Of a DNA stretch of 64,000 bases, positions 42,505 to 49,873 are shown piece after piece. The notes below the pieces were generated by a model. It searched no databases. It was not told where the DNA came from and was given only the letters and a program-made list of their open reading frames with translations. Position numbers and translations under genes: made by a program. The DNA lies in NCBI RefSeq assembly GCF_004570865.1, contig NZ_SPQS01000013.1, positions 1 to 64,000 on the forward strand. Direction: 5' to 3'. Within the stretch, counting starts at the first letter, position 1, and each line of letters begins with the position of its first letter. The stretch comes from Bradyrhizobium frederickii (GTDB taxonomy: Bacteria > Pseudomonadota > Alphaproteobacteria > Rhizobiales > Xanthobacteraceae).

Positions 42505-43701
42505 ATGGTAGACGGAAACGCGGCCGTTCGGCCAGCACCCGCATTGCTGCCGGCCCTTGGCGCGATGACCTTGCTGCAGGCCCTCGTTGCGCTTGCCTTG
42601 TTCGCGCCTGGCGTGGTCGCGCCGCGCGCCCATATCGAAGTCTGGCAGCTCTCGATGTTCTCCTGCGCTGTGTTCGCCGTCGGCATCCCGGCCTCGTTCT
42701 GGGGCGGCGGCTTCATCGCGCGGGCCGGCTCGCTGCGGATCGCGAGCCTGTGCGCGGCGGCCATCGTCGTCGGCATGGCGCTGGCCGCGCTCGGATCGAC
42801 CGCCGCTCTGCTGGCCGCGGGCATCTGCCTCGGCCTTGCGATGGGGCCCGAGACACCGGCGAGCGCGGCGCTGCTGGCGCGGCTCGTGACCGCCGAGCGG
42901 CGCACCTTTGTGTTCTCGGTGCGCCAGACCGGCAACCAGATTGGCGCAGTCTGCGGCTCGCTGGCTCTGCCCGCGATCGCCATCGCGTTCGGGCCGGCCT
43001 GGTGCTATGCGGTGGTGGGCCTCTGCGCGCTGCTGGCGATCGTTCTGTTTGAATGGTTGCGGCCAGCCTACGCCGTCAAGCTCGTCCCGCCCCCGAAGCT
43101 CGATCTCCGCGCGCGGCTGGCGCTGATGACGGCGGACCGGCGCATCGCGATGCTGGCGCTGGCTTCGATGCCGTTCAGCGCGATGCAGGTGTCGCTCAAC
43201 ACGGTGTTCGTCACGCTTGGCACCCGTGAGCTCGGCCTCAGCCATATCGAGGCCGGGATGGCGCTCGCCTGCGCGCAAGCCGGCGGCCTCGTCGGCCGGC
43301 TCGGCTGGGGATTTGTGGCGATGCGGCTCGATGCCTCGCGGATGGTGCTCATCGTCATCGGTCTCGGCATGGCCTTCTGCGCCGCGCTGCTCGGCCTCGA
43401 CGGCGGATCGTTCAGTCGCACCTGGCAGTTCGCGATTGCGGCACTGTTCGGCTTGACCGCCTCGGGCTGGAACGGAGTCTTCATTGCCGAGATCGCCCGC
43501 CTCGCTCCGCAAGACCGGATCGGCGAAACCACCGGCGCGGTGCTGACGGCGTCGTATGCCGGCCTATTGGCCGCGCCGGCGCTGGTGTCGATCCTTGATG
43601 GTGTGGCCGGCCTCGGCGCGGCCTTCTTTGCCTTGGCGTGCCTTGCCCTCTGCGGCACGGTGGCGCTGTTCTGGGGAGGCCGTGACAATGCCGGCGTATA
43701 A
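42505..43701 (+). CDS. MFS transporter
   Basis: This 398-residue membrane protein has about 12 spans. The first hydrophobic stretch is ALLPALGAMTLLQALVALAL, and GLAMGPETPASAALLARLVT, VFSVRQTGNQIGAVCGSLAL resemble the loop 4-5 region of sugar-phosphate or cyanate-type MFS carriers (CynX-like). It is divergent from the HIUase-like gene and overlaps the start of the next amidase by 14 bases, so transport and hydrolysis are linked. Confidence 0.85.
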   Translation: MVDGNAAVRPAPALLPALGAMTLLQALVALALFAPGVVAPRAHIEVWQLSMFSCAVFAVGIPASFWGGGFIARAGSLRIASLCAAAIVVGMALAALGSTAALLAAGICLGLAMGPETPASAALLARLVTAERRTFVFSVRQTGNQIGAVCGSLALPAIAIAFGPAWCYAVVGLCALLAIVLFEWLRPAYAVKLVPPPKLDLRARLALMTADRRIAMLALASMPFSAMQVSLNTVFVTLGTRELGLSHIEAGMALACAQAGGLVGRLGWGFVAMRLDASRMVLIVIGLGMAFCAALLGLDGGSFSRTWQFAIAALFGLTASGWNGVFIAEIARLAPQDRIGETTGAVLTASYAGLLAAPALVSILDGVAGLGAAFFALACLALCGTVALFWGGRDNAGV

Positions 43702-45049
43702 TGCCCGCGAGATCGCGGCCGATGTCGCAGCCGGGCGGACCAGCGCCGTCGAAGCCGCACAGGCCGCGGTCGCCCGCATCGAGGCAGCCAAGGCGTTGAA
43801 CGCAGTGGTCACGATCGATCCCCCGCGCACATTGGCCGACGCGGCGGCGGTCGACGCGCGCCTGCACGCCGGCGAGACGATGCCGCTGGCCGGCGTGCCC
43901 ATCGTCGTCAAGGACAACATCTGGGTCGGCGGCTGGCGCGTGACCCAGGGCTCGCGCCTGTTCGCCGATTTCATCGCACCGCGCGACGCCATCGCAATCG
44001 AGCGCCTGCGCAAGGCCGGAGCGGTCGTCGTCGGCATCGGCGCAACATCCGAGTTCGCCTGCAAAGGCGTCACGACCTCGCAGCTTTACGGGCCCACACG
44101 CCATCCGCGCGATCCAACGCTGACGCCCGGCGGCTCATCCGGCGGTCCGGCCGTCGCCGTCGCAGCCGGGCTCGTACCGCTCGCGATCGGCACCGATGCG
44201 GGCGGCTCCAGCCGCAGGCCGCCCGCCCATGTCGGCGTCGCCGGCTTCAAGCCGTCTTATGGCGCGATCCCCTATGGGCCCGGCTTCGCCGAACCGTTCT
44301 TCGGCCTCTCCGTGATCGCGCCGATCGCCACTGACGTTGCCGATATCGCGCTGGCATTCGAGGCCATGGCCGGGGCCGATCCGCGCGATCCGGACTCCGC
44401 GCACATCGCGCAGGATGCCGATGATATCGCCGGCTTGCGCATCGCGTTCTCGCCGCGCCTCGGACTCGATGTCGCGGTCGACGCTGTCGTCGCGAACGGA
44501 CTGGTTTCCGCTGTCGAACGCATCTCCGCCGGAGGCTCGCAGATCATGCAACGCGACCCGGCCTGGCCGGCGGGTGCGACGGAAGAGACCATCATGCCGC
44601 TCCAGCATGCGGGCCTTGCCGCCCTTTATGGCGACGCCTTCCGCAGGGACCCAACTGTCTTCGATCCTGATATCGCCAAGCAGATCGAGCGCGGCCTGTC
44701 CTGGTCGGGCGCCGAAATCGCCATCGCGCTCGGCGCGAGCGCCGCGATCGCCAGCGCGTTTGCGGCATTCTTCGGCGAGGTCGATCTGTTGCTGGCGCCA
44801 ACCGTTCCATGCGTCGCGTGGCCACTGACACGGCTCGGCCCGGACATGATTGGCGGGAAGCCAGCGAGCCCGCGGTCGCACGCGGTGTTCACGCCCTTCG
44901 TCAATCACGCTCGCCTGCCGGCGATTGCGATTCCGTGCGGGTCGGATCGGAACGGATGTCCGTTCGGCCTCCAGATCATTGCCGCGCGCGGACAGGACCG
45001 CACCCTGCTTGGAGCAGCGCAACAGATTGAGGCCCTGCTGCGAACATAG
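43688..45049 (+). CDS. Amidase-signature enzyme 2
   Basis: The 453-residue amidase has Lys in GVPIVVKDNIWVGG, cis-Ser/Ser in LTPGGSSGGPAVAVAAGLVP and GTDAGGSSRRPPAHVGVAGF. The C-terminus contains CPFGLQIIAARGQDRTLL. It resembles AtzE/urea-amidolyase-related amidases by the SSRRPPA segment and overlaps the MFS gene. With amidase 1 it gives the cluster two independent amide hydrolases, probably for different steps. Start ATG 43688. Confidence 0.88.
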   Translation: MPAYNAREIAADVAAGRTSAVEAAQAAVARIEAAKALNAVVTIDPPRTLADAAAVDARLHAGETMPLAGVPIVVKDNIWVGGWRVTQGSRLFADFIAPRDAIAIERLRKAGAVVVGIGATSEFACKGVTTSQLYGPTRHPRDPTLTPGGSSGGPAVAVAAGLVPLAIGTDAGGSSRRPPAHVGVAGFKPSYGAIPYGPGFAEPFFGLSVIAPIATDVADIALAFEAMAGADPRDPDSAHIAQDADDIAGLRIAFSPRLGLDVAVDAVVANGLVSAVERISAGGSQIMQRDPAWPAGATEETIMPLQHAGLAALYGDAFRRDPTVFDPDIAKQIERGLSWSGAEIAIALGASAAIASAFAAFFGEVDLLLAPTVPCVAWPLTRLGPDMIGGKPASPRSHAVFTPFVNHARLPAIAIPCGSDRNGCPFGLQIIAARGQDRTLLGAAQQIEALLRT

Positions 45050-45146
45050 ATCCTGTGGCCGGATGCTTCTGCAGCAAGTCTGCTCAGATTAGCGGTTATC
45101 CGCGTATCGTCAATTTCAATAGCTCGTCCCGCGACACGCATTGGCC

Positions 45147-45920
45147 TCAGTTCAGGCTGCGCGTCAGCAGCTGCAGCACGATCGCAAACAGTTCGCTCTG
45201 CGAGGAGATGCCGAGCCGCTGATAGGCGCGCTTGCGATAGGTCAGCGTCGAATGCAGGCTGATGCCGAGGGCCTGCGAGATCGCTTCCGAGCTGAAGCCG
45301 GCGAGGATGCGCCGGCAGACCTCCTGCTCGCGCGGCGTGAGGCCGGCGAGCGGCGCGCGGGTCGCAAACAATGCGGCAAGCAACTGCTCGGGCGCCGCCT
45401 TCTCCTGAAAATGGCGGGCGACGCTCGCGCCGATCGCCGGTGCGATCGCCTGAAGGCGTTCGCGCTGCGCAGCAGCGAAGCGGCCCTGGGCTGCGATGCG
45501 ATAGAAGTTGACGTAGTAGCAGCTGTCGCCAGCCCAGATCGCGGTGGCGCATTTGTCGACGATGCCGGAATCGTGGAAGAAGATCTTTCGGTAGCGCGTC
45601 CCGTACATGCGCGGCGCGAACGCGGGCAACATGATCGGCCCACCGCCCTCGCCTTCGAACAGCGCATCGCGATTGGGGTCGGATTCGTGGAACTGGCCGG
45701 CATAGGCGGCGCCGAGATCGCCGCCGATCGGGATGTTGCCGGCGTCGAGCAGGCAGTGTGCGGCACCGGCGCGATTCAGCGCGAACACCATGCAATGGCC
45801 GACACCGGCGTGGCGGCGCAGCGTGTCGATCAGGATGTCCGGGAAGTCGGGGCGACCGATGGCGAGCACTGCGGCCGTAACATCGCCCGCCACTGGAGTT
45901 GATGCCGCGTGGGGCCGCAT
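45147..45920 (-). CDS. LuxR-family transcriptional regulator
   Basis: The 257-residue protein has a C-terminal LuxR/FixJ HTH: LTPREQEVCRRILAGFSSEA followed by ISQALGISLHSTLTYRKRAY. The N-terminal domain is a non-receiver sensor region (TLRRHAGVGHCMVFALNRAG, FHESDPNRDALFEG) that I do not recognise. The start at 45920 has GGAGGATACCC just before it. It faces the amidase/MFS unit convergently and is the nearest candidate regulator for the right half of the cluster. Confidence 0.85.
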   Translation of the reverse strand: MRPHAASTPVAGDVTAAVLAIGRPDFPDILIDTLRRHAGVGHCMVFALNRAGAAHCLLDAGNIPIGGDLGAAYAGQFHESDPNRDALFEGEGGGPIMLPAFAPRMYGTRYRKIFFHDSGIVDKCATAIWAGDSCYYVNFYRIAAQGRFAAAQRERLQAIAPAIGASVARHFQEKAAPEQLLAALFATRAPLAGLTPREQEVCRRILAGFSSEAISQALGISLHSTLTYRKRAYQRLGISSQSELFAIVLQLLTRSLN

Positions 45921-46004
45921 GGGTATCCTCCGCAAGTCTCTTTTAGCGGAGGATATCAGCAAGGTGAGTTGGCGGAAAGTCGGCGAGATTGGCGTATGCC
46001 GCGC

Positions 46005-46125
46005 CATGGATCCCGGCTCTACAGCAACGCTACGCGTTGCAGGGCGTCCGGGACACGTGGCTCACTATGGATCGTGCCCCGGACGCAGCGCAGCACTTTA
46101 GTGATGCGCTGCTGAGCCGGGGCCC
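46005..46125. repeat. Intergenic palindromic repeat
   Basis: The block ATGGATCCCGGCTCT...GAGCCGGGGCCCATGCCGGATCC contains the inner inverted pair CAGCAACGCTACGCGTTGC and CAGCGCAGCAC...GTGATGCGCTGCTG. This is a dispersed Bradyrhizobium-type repeat between the LuxR gene and the nap region. No coding potential is seen. Confidence 0.6.
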
Positions 46126-46143
46126 ATGCCGGATCCAGACCGC

Positions 46144-46306
46144 CTATCCCGCCGCGGCCTTCACCGGGGCCACATTGATGGCGAGCTTGCCGTAGCGGTC
46201 GGTGAAGGCTTGGGTGTCGATCCTGCGCCTCGGGATTGTCGCGCTTCCACCTGTTGTACTCGTCCCACATGTTGACGGTGTAGGGCGAGGCGATCCTGTC
46301 CACCAC
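46144..46306 (-). pseudogene. Frameshifted C-terminal gene remnant, family unknown
   Basis: Two frames join to read VVDRIASPYTVNMWDEYNRW, KRDNPEA then, after a one-base shift, RIDTQAFTDRYGKLAINVAP VKAAAG and a stop at 46144. The conserved look (Y-N-x-W, T-D-R-Y-G-K-L-A) suggests a real protein that lost its N-terminus. I cannot name the family. It lies just beyond the last nap-operon gene on the same strand. Confidence 0.35.
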
Positions 46307-46358
46307 GCCGTCAATTCCACGGCGTGGAAGAACAGGGATCGCGCGCCGGAGCGCGACC

Positions 46359-46961
46359 TCAGATCACGTGCAGATGCTCGCTGCCGATCTTGGGCTGACC
46401 GAGCAGAGCCGCAAGCGTCGCGATCGCATCCTGGTTTGGCTCCGGCGTTGCCTCGACCGTCCTGAAGTATTCGCCGCAGAAATCGGTCCAGGCCTCGATA
46501 TTGCTGCCGGGAACGCCGATCACGAGGCTCTTGCCGGACTCGATGCAATGGGCAATCAGGTCGCGCAAGCCGCCGCCTTCCGCCTCGGCCTTGCCGAACT
46601 TGTTGAGAAAGACGATCTCGGCGTCGGCGAGCTGGGCTTCGACCAATTGCGCCGCTTCGAGCAGGCGCGGCATGGAGAGACGGCAGGAGGTCGCGCCCGC
46701 GCCGAGATCCTCCGAGATCGAGATCGACCGGTCGGTGGCGAGCTCGTGCAGAACCATGTCGCAGCGTGTGCGTCCCGGCTGGGGCACGTCCTCCTGGATC
46801 AGGCCGGCCAGGCTCTTGCCCGAGCGGCGAAGCTCGGCGACGAGACCTGTGAACCAACGGTTCACGGCAGGGCCCGAGTCATAGACCAGGGCAACGCTGA
46901 GCGCGGCGGAAGGCCTTGCCGCGCCGTCCGCGGTGTCGCGGGATTGCTGAAGCATGTCCAT
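46359..46961 (-). CDS. DUF2478-family protein, last gene of the nap operon
   Basis: The 200-residue protein reads SVALVYDSGPAVNRWFTGLV, LAGLIQEDVPQPGRTRCDMV, LSMPRLLEAAQLVEAQLADA, FLNKFGKAEAEGGGLRDLIA. The layout resembles the DUF2478/nucleoside-triphosphatase-like proteins found beside molybdenum-cofactor or molybdate genes. The usual P-loop glycines are replaced (YDSGPAVNRW), so it is probably not a normal ATPase. Its ATG overlaps the napC stop (TGATG), so it is part of the nap unit, probably helping molybdenum-cofactor delivery to NapA; this is inference. Confidence 0.65.
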   Translation of the reverse strand: MDMLQQSRDTADGAARPSAALSVALVYDSGPAVNRWFTGLVAELRRSGKSLAGLIQEDVPQPGRTRCDMVLHELATDRSISISEDLGAGATSCRLSMPRLLEAAQLVEAQLADAEIVFLNKFGKAEAEGGGLRDLIAHCIESGKSLVIGVPGSNIEAWTDFCGEYFRTVEATPEPNQDAIATLAALLGQPKIGSEHLHVI

Positions 46962-47677
46962 CACCTCGCCGCCTTTGCCTTGGCAACATCGGCATCCTGC
47001 AGGAAGTCGATCATCCGCTGCATGGGGCCGACCTCGTCGATATGGTCGAGCATGTCGCGATATCCCTCCTGGGCCTTGGGCGGCAGCTTATGCGCGATGC
47101 CCTGGTGGCAATCGATGCAGGTCTTGCCTTGCGCGAACGCGGTCTGGTGCAGCTTGGAGGCGCGCGGCTCCTGCACCGCATATTCCATGTGGTCGAACTT
47201 GTGGCAGTTGCGGCATTCGCGCGAATCCGTCGTCTTCATGCCGCGCCACACGCTCTTGGCAAGGTCAATGCGATGCGCGTTGAACTTCTCGGGCGTGTCG
47301 ATGGTGCCGAGGATCTTGTGCAGCACCTCGTTCGAGGCCTGGATCTTGCGGACCACCTTGTGTCCCCATTCCTTCGGCACGTGGCAATCCGGACAGCTGG
47401 CGCGGACGCCGGTGCGGTTCGAATAGTGTACGGTGTTGCGGTATTCGAGATACACGTTCTCCTTCATCTCGTGGCAGGAGATGCAGAACTGCTCGTTGTT
47501 CGTCATCTCCATCGCCCAGTTGAAGCCGCCCCAGAACAGGACGCCGGCGGCGAATGCGACGATGACGATCAGCCCCCAGGCATAGCGCGCGGTCGGCGAG
47601 AAGAACCACCGCCACAATCGTTTCAGGAGGCCCGGCCGCGCGGCTGCGACGGCGGCAGAAGTGCTGGTGTCCTGCAT
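46961..47677 (-). CDS. napC: Tetraheme cytochrome c NapC
   Basis: The 238-residue NapC/NirT-type quinol dehydrogenase has one N-terminal membrane anchor (AWGLIVIVAFAAGVLFWGGF) and four CxxCH hemes: CISCHEM, CPDCHVP, CRNCHKF and CIDCHQG. It passes electrons from membrane quinol to NapAB in the periplasm. Start ATG 47677 lies 7 bases after the napB stop. Confidence 0.95.
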   Translation of the reverse strand: MQDTSTSAAVAAARPGLLKRLWRWFFSPTARYAWGLIVIVAFAAGVLFWGGFNWAMEMTNNEQFCISCHEMKENVYLEYRNTVHYSNRTGVRASCPDCHVPKEWGHKVVRKIQASNEVLHKILGTIDTPEKFNAHRIDLAKSVWRGMKTTDSRECRNCHKFDHMEYAVQEPRASKLHQTAFAQGKTCIDCHQGIAHKLPPKAQEGYRDMLDHIDEVGPMQRMIDFLQDADVAKAKAAR

Positions 47678-47684
47678 GTCAGCC

Positions 47685-48152
47685 TCACTTCGCCTGCGTC
47701 GCGTTCTTGAAGATGTTGCCGACCAGCGGCTTCGCATCGGCCTGCGGTACGTGGCATTGCTGGCAGAAATAGCGCGTGCCGGCGACCTTATCGAGCCGCA
47801 CGCCCTGGCGGTCGACGTAGTGCGTCTCGGAGATCTTCGGCGCGTTCACGCGGGTGTTGCCGGGCCAGTCGTGGCAGCCCATGCACGCATTGTTCTCCGT
47901 GGTGATCTGGTAGCCGTCGACCTTGTGAGGGATCAGCGGCGGCTGCTGGCGATAGGCGCGCTCGAAGCCGCTCGCCGGCACCGACTGCTTGGTCACCTCG
48001 GGCGGCGGCGACATCTCGGTCAACGGAGCTTCGCGCAGCGCCTTGGGCTGCCTGGCCTCCTGCGCGAGCGGCCCGGACGCCGCGAACGGAATGACAAGCG
48101 CGACGGTCACGGCCGCCGCCGCAATCAACGGAATCAGTCGAACAAACGTCAT
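47685..48152 (-). CDS. napB: Periplasmic nitrate reductase diheme subunit NapB
   Basis: The 155-residue protein has a signal peptide (LIPLIAAAAVTVALVIPFAA) and two CxxCH sites (NNACMGCHDWPG and FCQQCHVPQAD). The sequence LIPHKVDGYQITTENNACMG is the NapB signature. It receives electrons from NapC/NapH and hands them to NapA. Its start overlaps the napH stop by four bases. Confidence 0.95.
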   Translation of the reverse strand: MTFVRLIPLIAAAAVTVALVIPFAASGPLAQEARQPKALREAPLTEMSPPPEVTKQSVPASGFERAYRQQPPLIPHKVDGYQITTENNACMGCHDWPGNTRVNAPKISETHYVDRQGVRLDKVAGTRYFCQQCHVPQADAKPLVGNIFKNATQAK

Positions 48153-49093
48153 GAGAGGTCCCTTTCAAGGACGGTCGGCTGGGAAGAGACGACACGTGCC
48201 ACTGGCGATGGCGCGGTCATGGAGGGGGCAGGACGCACCGCATTGCGGCCGCGCAGACCGAGATGGAAGACCTGCTTGGAGCAGACGTCGATACAGGCGC
48301 CGCAAACCGTGCAGTCGCCCGCGGTGATCACAGGCGTGGCGCCGCTCCGCTCCCCCCTCAGCGCGGGGCTGATGACGTGCGGCTCCGGACAGACGGCGAA
48401 GCAATCCATGCAGTCGTTGCAGGCGGCCCGGTTGTCGGCGGTGACGCGAAGCAGTGCGACCTTGCCGATCTGGCCATAGAACGCGCCGACCGGACAGAGA
48501 TGACCGCACCAGCCGTGCCTGGCGACCAGGAGGTCGAACACGAAGATCGCCGCGGTGCCGCCGGCGCCGAACCAGAGGCCGAACACCAGCGCACGATGCA
48601 GCGCCGTCACCGGGTTGATCAGCTCCCAGGCGATCGACCCTGACAGCACTGATGCCGCGAGCACCGCCCCGACGAAATAGAGCCTGAGCTCCGGGCGGAT
48701 CTTGGCGGTGAAGGTGATGTTAAGCCGGCGCCGCAGCCAGGCGGCGAGATCGGCCGCCGGATTGAGGGGGCAGACCCACGAGCAATAGGTCCGGCCGCCG
48801 AACAGGAGATAGGCGGCGAGCACGATGGACGCGCCGATCACCGACAGACCCTCGGGCCAATGACGCGCCGCGAGCGACTGCAGCAGGACGAAAGGATCGG
48901 TCAGCGGCAGCGTGCCGAGGGTCATGGACGAAGCCAGCGTGCCCTTGGCGATCCAGACGCCCAGAAGCGGCCCTGACAGGAACAGCGCGAGGAAGAGCAG
49001 TTGGCTGGTCCGGCGCAGCACCAGAAACCGCGAGGCGGCCCAAAGCCCCTTCTGCGCCCGCGCTTCGACATAGGGCCTGGCGTTCGCCGTCAT
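48149..49093 (-). CDS. napH: Membrane ferredoxin-type quinol dehydrogenase NapH
   Basis: The 314-residue protein has four to five spans. Cytoplasmic-side CxxxCP motifs are YCSWVCPLNP and WCGHLCPVGAF, and a C-terminal 2x[4Fe-4S] domain is CNDCMDCFAVCPEP and CTVCGACIDVCSKQ. With NapG it forms the second electron route from quinol. napH and napG overlap by four bases, and napB follows with the same overlap. Confidence 0.92.
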   Translation of the reverse strand: MTANARPYVEARAQKGLWAASRFLVLRRTSQLLFLALFLSGPLLGVWIAKGTLASSMTLGTLPLTDPFVLLQSLAARHWPEGLSVIGASIVLAAYLLFGGRTYCSWVCPLNPAADLAAWLRRRLNITFTAKIRPELRLYFVGAVLAASVLSGSIAWELINPVTALHRALVFGLWFGAGGTAAIFVFDLLVARHGWCGHLCPVGAFYGQIGKVALLRVTADNRAACNDCMDCFAVCPEPHVISPALRGERSGATPVITAGDCTVCGACIDVCSKQVFHLGLRGRNAVRPAPSMTAPSPVARVVSSQPTVLERDLS

Positions 49094-49854
49094 GGCGAGC
49101 CTCCCTCGGGTCTGCGCACCGGCAGCTTGAGCGGTGCATCGACCAGGGCTCCGCCGGCCTTGCTCTTCTCTTCCCAGCCGCGCTTGTAATGATCGTCCTG
49201 CTTCAGCGCGGCGACCTCGATCGGCAGCACTTTGATCGCGGACTCGGTGAGCACGCAGGATTTCTCGCACTTGCCGCAGCCGGTGCAGTACTCGGCGTGA
49301 ACGACGGGCTCGAAGATCGCATGCTTGGTCGTGCGCGCATTGTGCGAGACCTCGAGCGTGATCGCCTTGTCGATGGCCGGACAGACCCGATAGCAGACGT
49401 CGCAGCGCAGCCCCTGCAGATTGAGGCAGGTCTCGCGGCTGGTGATCACCGCGACGCCCATCTTGGCCTTGGCGATGTCGGTCAGCGCATGCTGGAGGGC
49501 GCCGGTCGGGCAGGCCTTGACGCAGGGAATGGTGTCGCACATCTCGCAGGGAACATTGCGCGCCTGAAAGAACGGCGTGCCCAGAGCGGGGCCGTCGGCC
49601 CAGTCCGCAAGCTTCAATGTGTCGTAGGGGCAGTCGCGGACGCAAAGGCCGCAACGGACGCAGGCCGCCAGGAAATCCTTCTCGGGCAGCGCGCCCGGAG
49701 GCCGCAGCGCCTGCGCGGGCTTGGCCCGCGAGGACACGCCGAACGCAGTCAGCATTGTTGCGGCGACGGCTGCGCCGCCGCCGAAACGCGTCATATCCTG
49801 CAGCGCCTTGCGGCGGCGCGGATCGCGCGGGATGCCTGAACTGGAATCCGACAT
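49090..49854 (-). CDS. napG: Ferredoxin-type protein NapG
   Basis: The 254-residue protein has a leader with twin Arg (RRRKALQDMTRFGGGAAVAA) and four [4Fe-4S] motifs: CVRCGLCVRDCPYD, CEMCDTIPCVKACP, CLNLQGLRCDVCYRVCP and CTGCGKCEKSCV. The Tat-like leader suits a periplasmic iron-sulfur protein that accepts electrons from NapH. It follows napA by 20 bases. Confidence 0.92.
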   Translation of the reverse strand: MSDSSSGIPRDPRRRKALQDMTRFGGGAAVAATMLTAFGVSSRAKPAQALRPPGALPEKDFLAACVRCGLCVRDCPYDTLKLADWADGPALGTPFFQARNVPCEMCDTIPCVKACPTGALQHALTDIAKAKMGVAVITSRETCLNLQGLRCDVCYRVCPAIDKAITLEVSHNARTTKHAIFEPVVHAEYCTGCGKCEKSCVLTESAIKVLPIEVAALKQDDHYKRGWEEKSKAGGALVDAPLKLPVRRPEGGSP

Positions 49855-49873
49855 GGCTCGTCCATCGAGGGGT

